A DNA stretch of 64,000 nt from Caballeronia hypogeia. GTDB lineage: Bacteria > Pseudomonadota > Gammaproteobacteria > Burkholderiales > Burkholderiaceae. The DNA lies in contig NZ_FCOA02000011.1 of assembly GCF_001544875.2 (NCBI RefSeq), positions 62,001-126,000 of the forward strand, in the 5' to 3' direction. Every line of letters begins with the position of its first letter. The first letter of the stretch is position 1. Below are positions 53,034-60,810 of the stretch, piece by piece. Below the pieces are notes generated by a model. The model saw nothing but the letters and a program-made list of their open reading frames with translations. It ran no database searches and had not been told where the DNA came from. A program made the position numbers and the translations under genes.

Positions 53034-54320
53034 ATGACAATGCCATCCGACGATCCCGCCCGAAGCCCCCCATCGATTCTCAACGAAAGCGCCGCGATGT
53101 TCGGCGCGCTGGCCCGTATCGTCCGCGATGCGCTCACCGCGCTCGGGCGCGAGCTGATCGCGTTTCGCCCGACGCCCGCGCGCGCCCTGTTCGCGACGCA
53201 GGCGATGCTGTCCGTCGGGCTCGCGGTCGCCCTCGCGTACGGGTTCCATCTGAGCAACATCTGGTGGGCCGCGATCAGCGGCTTCGCGGTGATGCAGTCG
53301 AAGTTCTCGGCGTGCGCGCAGCGCGGCGTGCATCGCGTCGTCGGCACGGTGGCGGGCGCGATCATCGGCGCGGTGGCGGGACCGTTGATCGGCGACGTGC
53401 CGTGGATCTTCGTGCCGCTGCTCGGGCTGATCGTGGGCGTTTCGGTGTATCGCGCGCTCGTGTCGGATGCGGGCTACGCGTGGGTGCTGGGCGGCGTGAC
53501 CTCGCTGATGGTGACCTTCGAGGCGCACCGGCTCGTATCGGCGTCGGTGACGGCGTTGTTCGCGCTGTTGCGCGTCGCGGAAGTGGCGGTCGGCACGTTC
53601 GCGTGCGTGGCCGTGTCGGCGCTGTTTCATGCGGGCTTGCAGCACTATCGCAAGGCGCGCGGCGCGGCGCCGGTGCCGCGCGCGCAGGCGGCGTCGACGG
53701 TCGATCGCGTCGATGGCGCGGGCGCGCAAGCCATTACCGTGTTGCCCTCCGACGCGGCGCGGGCCGTGCAGACGCTCGATGCGTCTCACGTCGCGGGCGC
53801 GGAGCTGGCGGCGCACGTCATGCGCAGGCGTCTCGCGTGGCAGGGCGCGTGGTCGGTGATGATTCTCGCGACGCTCGCGTATGCGTGGAATTTGCCCGGC
53901 TTCGCGCAGGCGATGGTGACGGCCGTCGCCGTGCTGATTCTGCCCGCATCGGCGCTCGGCAAGCCGACGCGCAAGCCGATTGCCGAGCGCATGATCCAGC
54001 GCTTTCTAGGCTGTCTGCTCGCGGGCGCGGTGAGTCTCGCGCTGCTGCCCTTGCTCGGCGATCACGCGTTCGCCTGCATGATCGCGCTGTGCGCGGGCGT
54101 GTGGATCGGCTGTCACGTGCAGACAGGAACGCAGGGCGCCAGCTATGTCGGGCGGCAGTTCAGCATCGCGTTCATCATGGTCTTCGTGCAGGATCATCAC
54201 TGGTCGTCGGACCCGCAGCCCGCGCTGATGCGGCTCGCCGGCATCCTCGGCGGGATCGTGGTGTTGTCGGCCGTGATGGGGATAAGCGCGGCGTGGTCGG
54301 AGCGCAAGGCGATGCGGTGA
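53034..54320 (+). CDS. FUSC/ArAE-family inner-membrane protein
   Basis: A 428-residue protein with two bundles of TM helices (about 48-195 and 275-420) separated by a polar cytosolic segment (~205-260). This is the FUSC (fusaric acid resistance) layout, but without the long C-terminal cytosolic domain. YGFHLSNIWWAAISGFAVMQ and RGVHRVVGTVAGAIIGAV are typical. Such proteins belong to aromatic-acid efflux systems. No membrane-fusion partner gene is present next to it. Confidence 0.87.
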   Translation: MTMPSDDPARSPPSILNESAAMFGALARIVRDALTALGRELIAFRPTPARALFATQAMLSVGLAVALAYGFHLSNIWWAAISGFAVMQSKFSACAQRGVHRVVGTVAGAIIGAVAGPLIGDVPWIFVPLLGLIVGVSVYRALVSDAGYAWVLGGVTSLMVTFEAHRLVSASVTALFALLRVAEVAVGTFACVAVSALFHAGLQHYRKARGAAPVPRAQAASTVDRVDGAGAQAITVLPSDAARAVQTLDASHVAGAELAAHVMRRRLAWQGAWSVMILATLAYAWNLPGFAQAMVTAVAVLILPASALGKPTRKPIAERMIQRFLGCLLAGAVSLALLPLLGDHAFACMIALCAGVWIGCHVQTGTQGASYVGRQFSIAFIMVFVQDHHWSSDPQPALMRLAGILGGIVVLSAVMGISAAWSERKAMR

Positions 54321-54356
54321 CGTGACATGGCGCCAGCCGCATCGCTTTTCATTGCA

Positions 54357-55832
54357 TCAGGCTTCTTCGGCCCAGGCGAGATTCTCGCGCGCCATCAGCG
54401 CGCTCGATGCCGCCGGCCCGAACGTGCCCGCCGTGTAGCCGCGCGGACGGTCGCCCAGTTCCTTCCAGCCGTTCAGGATCGGCTCGACCCACGTCCATGC
54501 CGCTTCGAGTTCGTCGCGCCGCATAAAGTGCGTGAGACGCCCGCGAATCACGTCGATCAGCAGGCGCTCGTACGCTTCCGCGCGCCGCTGCGTCATGGCC
54601 TGCTGCAGGTCGAGATTGAGCGTGACCGGCTGCATGTGCATGCCGCTGCCGGGTTCCTTCGCCATCATCTGAAGCTGGATGGATTCTTCCGGCTGCAACG
54701 TGATGGTCAGGCGATTGCCGTAATGACGCGGGCCGTCCGGAATGATCGAGAACGGCAGATCCGCGAAGTCGATGACGATCTCCGAGCGCCGGTTCTGCAT
54801 GCGCTTGCCCGTGCGCAGGAAGAACGGCACGTTGGCCCAGCGCCAGTTGTTGATATGCGCGCGCAACGCGACGAAGGTTTCCGCGCGGCTGTCGGCCGGC
54901 ACGTTCGCTTCTTCCAAATAGCCCTTCACGGCTTCACCGCCCACCGCGCCCGCCGTGTACTGGCCGCGCACCGTGTCGCGCGCGATGTCCGCGACGGTCA
55001 TCGGCCGCAGCGATTTCAGCACCTTGAGCTTTTCGTCGCGCACGGCGTCCGGGTCGAGCGACACGGGCGGTTCCATCGCGACGATGCACAGCAGTTGCAG
55101 CAAGTGGTTCTGCACCATGTCGCGCAGCGCGCCGGTGTGATCGTAGAAGCCCGCGCGGCTGCCCACGCCCACCGTCTCCGATACCGTGATCTGCACGCTC
55201 TTGATATACGGCGCCTGCCACAGCGGCCCGAAGATCGCGTTGCCGAAGCGCAGCACCATCAGGTTCTGCACGGTTTCCTTGCCGAGATAATGGTCGATGC
55301 GATAGATCTGCTCTTCCTTGAAGTGCTTGCCCACCGCGTCGTTGATCGCGCGCGCCGAGGCGAGATCGTGGCCCAGCGGTTTTTCAAGCACGACGCGCGC
55401 GTTGTCATCGAGGATGCCGGCGTTGTCGAGGTTGGTGCAGATGGTGACGAACAGTTCGGGCGAGGTCGACAGATACAGCACGCGCTGCGAGCCGGGGCGT
55501 GCGGCTTCGGCGAGACGCTGGAAGTCGCCGGGATTTTCCACGTCGATGCGCACGTAGTCGAACAGTGCGAGGAATTTGTCCCACGACTGCGCATCGAAGA
55601 CTTTCGCGTCGATGAACGGGCGCGCCTGTTCTTCCATGAAGTTCTTCAGGTAATCCTCGCGCGACCAGTCCTTGCGGCCGATCGCGAGAATGCGCGTGTC
55701 GGCGGGCAGGTTGCAGTGCGTGTGCGCCATGTAGAGCGCCGGCAGGAGCTTGCGCGCGGCCAGGTCTCCGCCGCCGCCGAAGATGATCATGTCGAGCGGG
55801 CGTTCGTTTAAGGGAGAAGTCGGATTCGTCAT
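54357..55832 (-). CDS. zwf: Glucose-6-phosphate 1-dehydrogenase
   Basis: A 491-residue enzyme. The coenzyme loop is FGGGGDLAARKLLPALY (with GGGGDLA where GASGDLA is usual), VLEKPLGHD is present, and the active site is RIDHYLGKETVQN (~177-189) with the catalytic His. It supplies NADPH and 6-phosphogluconolactone for the Entner-Doudoroff or pentose phosphate route. No pgl, glk or edd gene is adjacent, unlike the usual zwf operon, so this may be an extra copy on the secondary replicon. Confidence 0.95.
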   Translation of the reverse strand: MTNPTSPLNERPLDMIIFGGGGDLAARKLLPALYMAHTHCNLPADTRILAIGRKDWSREDYLKNFMEEQARPFIDAKVFDAQSWDKFLALFDYVRIDVENPGDFQRLAEAARPGSQRVLYLSTSPELFVTICTNLDNAGILDDNARVVLEKPLGHDLASARAINDAVGKHFKEEQIYRIDHYLGKETVQNLMVLRFGNAIFGPLWQAPYIKSVQITVSETVGVGSRAGFYDHTGALRDMVQNHLLQLLCIVAMEPPVSLDPDAVRDEKLKVLKSLRPMTVADIARDTVRGQYTAGAVGGEAVKGYLEEANVPADSRAETFVALRAHINNWRWANVPFFLRTGKRMQNRRSEIVIDFADLPFSIIPDGPRHYGNRLTITLQPEESIQLQMMAKEPGSGMHMQPVTLNLDLQQAMTQRRAEAYERLLIDVIRGRLTHFMRRDELEAAWTWVEPILNGWKELGDRPRGYTAGTFGPAASSALMARENLAWAEEA

Positions 55833-56006
55833 GGTGCGTGAGCCGGTAAAGGTTCAGAAAGGCCGAAAGCGCGGCGATCGGTGCGATCGTTCGAGACAGC
55901 TATGTTGCATGTTTTGCCGCTATTTTGCACGGCGAGCGTGCTAACGCCCGTTCGATTCGATCACGGAACGATGAAATCCTGCGGACAGCGGGCGTGTTTA
56001 GCGCGC

Positions 56007-56906
56007 TCAGCGCAACGAGTCGTCGGCGCGCAGCGTCGTCACGGCCAGATCGAGGAACGCGCGCACCTTCTGCGTGACGTGGCGTCCCTCGCGATGCACG
56101 AGATGAATGGGCAAGGGCGGCGGCTCGAACTCGGCCAGCACGATGACGAGCTTGCCCTCGTTCACATGATGCGCGACCTGATACGACATGAGCCGCGCGA
56201 TGCCGAAATCGGCGAGCGCGGCGGCGATGGCCGAATCGTTCGTGGTCGTGGTGAGACGCGGCTGCGCGCGCACGAGAAACTGCCGCTCGCCGTCATGCAG
56301 GCGCCATTCCGGCGGCGAAGACGAGCCCGTCGACGAGATGATCACGTGTTCCGCGAGATCGTCGGGATGACGCGGCGTGCCGTGCTTGTCGAGATACGCG
56401 GGCGAAGCGCACAGCACGCGCCGCACGCGCCCGACGTTGATCGCCTGCAACGACGAGTCCGGCAATTGCGCGATGCGCACCGCCACGTCGATGCCTTCGT
56501 CCACGAGATTCACGACGCGGTCGACGAACCAGCAGCTCGCATCGGCTTCAGGGTAGCGGCGCAGATAGTCGAGCACGATGGGCGTCACGTGCAGCCGGCC
56601 GAACATGACTGGCGCGGTGATGGAAAGCAGGCCGCGCGGCGACGAATGCGTGCCCGTCGCGGACAGTTCGGCCACGTCGATTTCGCCGAGAATGCGGCGG
56701 CAATCTTCGAAGTAACCGCTGCCGGCATCGGTGAGACGCACGACGCGCGTCGTGCGCGTGAGCAGGCGCACGCCGAGATGCTCTTCGAGTTCCGTCACGA
56801 CGCGGCTCACGACCGACGGCGATACATCTAGCTTGCGCGCCGCCGATGCGAAGCCGCCGGTCTCGACCACCGTGACGAAGGTCGTCATTGCCTGTAACCG
56901 ATCCAT
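56007..56906 (-). CDS. LysR-family transcriptional regulator
   Basis: A 299-residue protein from ATG 56906 (MDRLQAMTTFVTVVETGGFASAARKLDVSPSVVSRVVTELEEHLG). The helix-turn-helix is at ~1-60 and the effector domain at ~88-295. It follows the PNPOx-FNR-ferredoxin gene by 91 bp on the same strand, so it probably controls that gene and the GST, either as a downstream operon member or from its own promoter. Confidence 0.9.
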   Translation of the reverse strand: MDRLQAMTTFVTVVETGGFASAARKLDVSPSVVSRVVTELEEHLGVRLLTRTTRVVRLTDAGSGYFEDCRRILGEIDVAELSATGTHSSPRGLLSITAPVMFGRLHVTPIVLDYLRRYPEADASCWFVDRVVNLVDEGIDVAVRIAQLPDSSLQAINVGRVRRVLCASPAYLDKHGTPRHPDDLAEHVIISSTGSSSPPEWRLHDGERQFLVRAQPRLTTTTNDSAIAAALADFGIARLMSYQVAHHVNEGKLVIVLAEFEPPPLPIHLVHREGRHVTQKVRAFLDLAVTTLRADDSLR

Positions 56907-56997
56907 GGGAAAGCGCGGAGACCCGCACGCTTGAACGATGCCGTGCATTCTCGGGTATCCGCGCGCGCCGCACAATCCGCGCAACGCAGTCGATGGC

Positions 56998-59088
56998 TCA
57001 GAGTTCGAGTTCCAGCGTGTCGCCGGCGTCGGCGGCGGGCCGCGCGCAGCAGATCAGCGCTTCGTCGTCCTCGACATGGAACGCCGGTTCGCTTTCATAC
57101 GACACCGCGCCTTTCGCGATGCGCGTGCGGCACGTGCCGCAGGTGCCGCCCCGGCAGTTGAATTCCGCGTCGACGCCCTGCGCTTCAGCCAGTTCCAGCA
57201 GCGTGCCGCTTCCCGGCTTCCACTGCGCTTCTTTCCCCGACTTCACGAACTTCACGACTGCTTCAGTCGCGACGGGGCGCATTGCCTTTGCATCGGCGCC
57301 GTGATCCGCCGTGCGCTTCAACGATGACGGACCGAACGCCTCGGCGTGGATGCGCGTATCGGACACGTTGAGCGCGCGCAGGCCGTCGTAGATCGTCTGC
57401 ATGAACGCGCCCGGGCCGCACAGATAGAAGTCGTAGTCGTTGAAGGGCAGGCGGCTCGTCAGCAGGTCGATATCGATGCGCCCAGACGCGTCGTAATCGC
57501 GCTCGAGCTTCGCATCGGTCGTGTCGCTCAGCACGCGGATCACGTTCACCGCGCCGCCCGCGCTTCGCGCAAGCGCATCGATTTCCTGCGCGAACGCGCG
57601 GCTTTCGAGCGAATGCGCCGACACGATCATCCACACCGGACGCACGCGGCGCTTTCTCACGCCTTCATAGACGACGTGCCGCAGCATCGCGAGCATCGGC
57701 GTGATGCCGACGCCCGCCGCCATCAGCACGGCGGGACGGCGCTCGAACGGATCGATCGTGAAGTCGCCCGCGGGCGCGCGCGCTTCGATGATGTCGCCGG
57801 TCTTCAGCGTGTCGTGCAGATGCGCCGACACGCGGCCGTCGCGCTTCACGCTGATCCGGTACACGCCATCCGACGGCGCCACCGACAACGTGTAAGTGCG
57901 AATCTGCGCTTTCGTCTCGCCGGGCAGCGTGACGCGGATCGGCAGATGCTGGCCGGCCTTGTGCGGAATCAGGCCGGCGTCGTCGGCGGGTTCGAGATGG
58001 AACGAGCGGATGGCGGCGCTTTCATCGACGACCTTGCTCACGCGGAAGTTGCGCCATACGTTCGCCAGCGCGGCGGCCTTCAGGCGCTCGGTCACCTGCG
58101 CCCAGTCGCCGGTCATCAGCGAATTCGGCGATGCGCCGTCGCCGCGCGCCTTCCATCGCAAGGGCAGCGCATCTTCGCGATAGACGATCCGGCGCGGCGT
58201 GAAGCGCCATATCCGTTCCGCGCCCTGAAACGCGGCGATTTCCGGCGAATCGAGCAGCACTTCGGCTTCACCGGCGAGTTGCAGCAGCGCGCCGGTTTCG
58301 AAGTCCGCGAACACGAGGCCGGCGCGCCCGTTCACCAGAATGTTGCCGAGCGTGTTGAAGAACAGATTGCCCGCGAAGTCGGGAATGGTGAGCGCGCCGT
58401 CGTCGGAAAGGCGCACGAAACCGGGCTTGCCGCCGCGATGCGATACATCCACTTGCCGATGCCCGTCGTCGCGATCGAAATACGAGGCCACGAAGAAGGC
58501 GTCCGCGCGCGCGATCATTTCTATCGCGCGCGGCGACAGCGTGTCGAGGACGAGCGGTTGCACCGGCGACGGCGCGGCCGGCGCGCGCACGAACTCGAAA
58601 TCGCGCAACTGGATGTACTGCGGGCAGTTGCCATAGCTCTGCTCGACGGCGACGTCGAACTTCGCCCGCGCGCCATCGCGACGAATCACGCCGTTCATGC
58701 GGTTGCGCCGCCGCGTGTGCAGCTCGATGCCGAGCAGGCCGATCGACTGGCCGTCGTTCATGCCGGCGTCGGCGGGATCGAGCGGATCGCGCGCGTGTTC
58801 GAAGGAAAGCGTCGTCGCGTCGGGCGTGTGCATGAAGCCGGGATGCCCGGCGATGAGCGTCGCCCACGGATCGCCGCGTTCGTCCACCGTGCCCGCGACC
58901 ATGAACGGCAGTTGCGCAAAGAATTGCCGATGCTGGTCGGGCATGTAGCTGCGCACGACGCGCCGCCCGACGTCGTCCATGCGCTCCTGCACGCCGAACG
59001 CCTTCTGAATGGCGAGTTCGCCGGGATGCCACGGCGCAGACCCGGCGACGGGCTTCGGAACGACTGCGGATATCGCGGAAGTGGTCAT
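56998..59088 (-). CDS. Fusion of PNPOx-like flavin domain, ferredoxin reductase and 2Fe-2S ferredoxin
   Basis: A 696-residue protein from ATG 59088. Residues ~20-330 are a pyridoxamine-phosphate-oxidase-like split barrel (FMAGTVDERGDPWATL-type strands, GNLFFNTLGNILVN). Residues ~355-590 are an FNR-type reductase (FAD loop RTYTLSVAPSDG, NAD loop AAGVGITPMLAMLRH). The C-terminus is a plant-type ferredoxin (C645, C650, C653 and C680/681). It should pass NAD(P)H electrons through a flavin and a 2Fe-2S cluster to the barrel domain. The final acceptor is unknown. A GST gene sits immediately upstream. Confidence 0.88.
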   Translation of the reverse strand: MTTSAISAVVPKPVAGSAPWHPGELAIQKAFGVQERMDDVGRRVVRSYMPDQHRQFFAQLPFMVAGTVDERGDPWATLIAGHPGFMHTPDATTLSFEHARDPLDPADAGMNDGQSIGLLGIELHTRRRNRMNGVIRRDGARAKFDVAVEQSYGNCPQYIQLRDFEFVRAPAAPSPVQPLVLDTLSPRAIEMIARADAFFVASYFDRDDGHRQVDVSHRGGKPGFVRLSDDGALTIPDFAGNLFFNTLGNILVNGRAGLVFADFETGALLQLAGEAEVLLDSPEIAAFQGAERIWRFTPRRIVYREDALPLRWKARGDGASPNSLMTGDWAQVTERLKAAALANVWRNFRVSKVVDESAAIRSFHLEPADDAGLIPHKAGQHLPIRVTLPGETKAQIRTYTLSVAPSDGVYRISVKRDGRVSAHLHDTLKTGDIIEARAPAGDFTIDPFERRPAVLMAAGVGITPMLAMLRHVVYEGVRKRRVRPVWMIVSAHSLESRAFAQEIDALARSAGGAVNVIRVLSDTTDAKLERDYDASGRIDIDLLTSRLPFNDYDFYLCGPGAFMQTIYDGLRALNVSDTRIHAEAFGPSSLKRTADHGADAKAMRPVATEAVVKFVKSGKEAQWKPGSGTLLELAEAQGVDAEFNCRGGTCGTCRTRIAKGAVSYESEPAFHVEDDEALICCARPAADAGDTLELEL

Positions 59089-59146
59089 GATCGTATGACT
59101 CCACGCACGGGCGACGGCGCGCACACGCTGCCGTCGCCGCGTCACT

Positions 59147-59767
59147 TTAAGCCGCAAGACCGGCGGCTGTCTTCTGGAAGGGCACGAAGCCGGGCAGCGC
59201 TTCGACACGCGCGAGCCACGCGTTCACGCTGGCGTAGCCGGACAGGTCGACGTTGCCTTCGGGCGCGCTGGAAATGTAGCTATAGAGCGCGATATCCGCG
59301 ATGGTCGGATGCGCGCCGCCGATGTCCGCGATCCAGTCACGCGTGGCGAGCTGCGCGTCGATGATCTTCAGAATGGCGTGCGCGCGGGCGATGACTTCCT
59401 CCGCGTTGAACTTCGCGCCGAACACTGTGACGAGGCGCGCGGCAGCCGGCCCGAAGGCGATCTGGCCGGCGGCGACCGAGAGCCAGCGCTGCACGGCGGC
59501 GGCTTCGGCGGGCGTTTCGGGGAGCCATTGCGTCGCTCCGGATTTCTTCGCGAGATAGACGAGGATCGCGTTCGAATCGGCGATGACATTGTCGCCGTCG
59601 ACCAGTACGGGAAGTTGCCCGAAGGCGTTCAGCTTCAGATATTCGGGCGTCTTGTGCGCGCCCTTGGCGAGATCGACGAATTCTTCTTCGTGATCGATCC
59701 CGAGCAGGCCGAGAAAAAGACGCGCGCGGTGCGCATGCCCGGACAGCGGATGGTAATAGACCTTCAT
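59147..59767 (-). CDS. Glutathione S-transferase
   Basis: A 206-residue protein from ATG 59767. The thioredoxin-like domain (1-78, [23 protein letters not shown] with Ser9 as possible catalytic residue; [22 protein letters not shown]) and helical domain (87-200) are complete. It belongs to the bacterial GSTs near the theta/phi group. It is the first gene of a cluster with the PNPOx-FNR-ferredoxin fusion 58 bp downstream, so both may act on the same reactive or electrophilic compound. Confidence 0.92.
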   Translation of the reverse strand: MKVYYHPLSGHAHRARLFLGLLGIDHEEEFVDLAKGAHKTPEYLKLNAFGQLPVLVDGDNVIADSNAILVYLAKKSGATQWLPETPAEAAAVQRWLSVAAGQIAFGPAAARLVTVFGAKFNAEEVIARAHAILKIIDAQLATRDWIADIGGAHPTIADIALYSYISSAPEGNVDLSGYASVNAWLARVEALPGFVPFQKTAAGLAA

Positions 59768-59924
59768 GGCAAGTTCCCTTGGTTGATTGACGGCCAGATG
59801 TCCTGGCCTGTGAATCAAGTATGGGTTCCTGCGCCTGGGAGGAGAATGGGGCGGAAAATCAAATCACTCTTCTCGAAACGAGAATGGTGAGCGCCGCAAG
59901 CGCCTGCGGCTCACGTCTCGATTG

Positions 59925-60227
59925 CTACTGACTCGTCGGCACGTTCGCCTTGCTGCCCGCGAGCGGCGAGCCGTAGCCGCCGCTGTTCGCGTTGTTTGGC
60001 AAGCCATTGACGAGCTGGGCGCGCGGATCGCTCGGATTGAGGTTGAGCTCGCCGGCCTGGGCGTTGCCGTGCGTCGGATACTGGCTGCCGAGCGGCGCGT
60101 CGGGCATCAGCTTCGTGCTGTTTTGCGGCGCATACATGTCGGTTTCGACGCTGGGATGCAATTGCGCGCAGGCGGACGTGGCGGCAAAAGCCGCAGCGGC
60201 GATGAACGGGGCGGGTCTGAGATTCAT
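59925..60227 (-). CDS. Small exported protein
   Basis: A 100-residue protein with an N-terminal export signal (MNLRPAPFIAAAAFAATSACAQ). Cleavage after ACA by signal peptidase I is likely, since the ATSAC sequence is a poor lipobox. The mature region is Pro/Asn/Gly rich (DAPLGSQYPTHGNAQAGELNLNPSDPRAQLVNGLPNNANSGGYGSP) and without predicted fold. No family is recognised. Confidence 0.65.
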   Translation of the reverse strand: MNLRPAPFIAAAAFAATSACAQLHPSVETDMYAPQNSTKLMPDAPLGSQYPTHGNAQAGELNLNPSDPRAQLVNGLPNNANSGGYGSPLAGSKANVPTSQ

Positions 60228-60334
60228 GCGTGACTCCTGAAAGGCCGGTCGCGCTTTTTAGTGTAGTCCGCACGTGAACGGCGAACGCGATTCCCCTACC
60301 GTCAACCAGTCCAGAATTTGTTCCCCGGGGCGCG

Positions 60335-60517
60335 TTATTTCTTGTGCTTCTTGAGCTGCGCCTTGCGTTTCGGCCGTTCGTCGATGATGCGGGCGCGATG
60401 CTTGTCCTTCATCTTCTTCCATTTCCTGCATTCGTCCTTCGTGCGCAGGCAACCGATGCAGAGGCCGGTTTTCTCGTCGAATTTGCAGATGCTGATGCAA
60501 GGTGAGTCCACTGCCAT
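60335..60517 (-). CDS. DUF1289 family small protein
   Basis: A 60-residue protein with the DUF1289 signature SPCISICKFDEKTGLCIGCLRTKDECRKWKKM-type: four Cys residues (C7, C11, C19 and C22, in CISIC and CIGC) that probably bind a metal. A fifth Cys (C29) follows, then a strongly basic tail (ERPKRKAQLKKHKK). The function is unknown. It is divergent from the AI-2E-family transporter gene, with two iteron-like sites between them. Confidence 0.88.
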   Translation of the reverse strand: MAVDSPCISICKFDEKTGLCIGCLRTKDECRKWKKMKDKHRARIIDERPKRKAQLKKHKK

Positions 60518-60618
60518 GATCGATTGGTGCTAACGGATGAGTAGCCGCGAATGTCGCACGCGCGATGCCCGCCCATCCAACTGATTGTTCCGATGGTCGC
60601 GATAGAGCGGGGACACAC

Positions 60619-60635
60619 TCCCGTATTGCCTCACC
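60619..60635 (+). repeat. Remote iteron-like site
   Basis: TCCCGTATTGCCTCACC matches all invariant iteron positions. Intergenic, about 49 kb from the array. Confidence 0.75.
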
Positions 60636-60663
60636 GCTTGCAGCGAATACAGTAGAATTCGGC

Positions 60664-60680
60664 TCCCGAACAGTCTCACC
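60664..60680 (+). repeat. Remote iteron-like site
   Basis: TCCCGAACAGTCTCACC matches all invariant positions. It starts 45 bp from the copy at 60619, same orientation. Confidence 0.75.
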
Positions 60681-60810
60681 TCAAGCGCGCCAGGCGTCGC
60701 CAATACGGCACGCGCCTTGCTTGATCGTCGCCTGAGACCTGCACGTAAGCTGACGGTGCAACGCGCAATTCGTGCGCTGCGCGCCTCCCAATCAAAAAGC
60801 GAGCCGTTCC

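Noticed and set aside
54521-54536. CCGCATAAAGTG inside zwf as a parS site
   Set aside because: Only one arm (GCATAAAG) is present; the other half does not match.
57346-59364. 672-codon open frame on the plus strand opposite the PNPOx-FNR-ferredoxin gene
   Set aside because: Arg/His/Asp-rich composition with no domain. It is the antisense shadow of a GC-rich gene whose motifs are clear on the minus strand. The same applies to long frames at 22235-23677, 47821-49587, 40186-41685 and 54327-55811.
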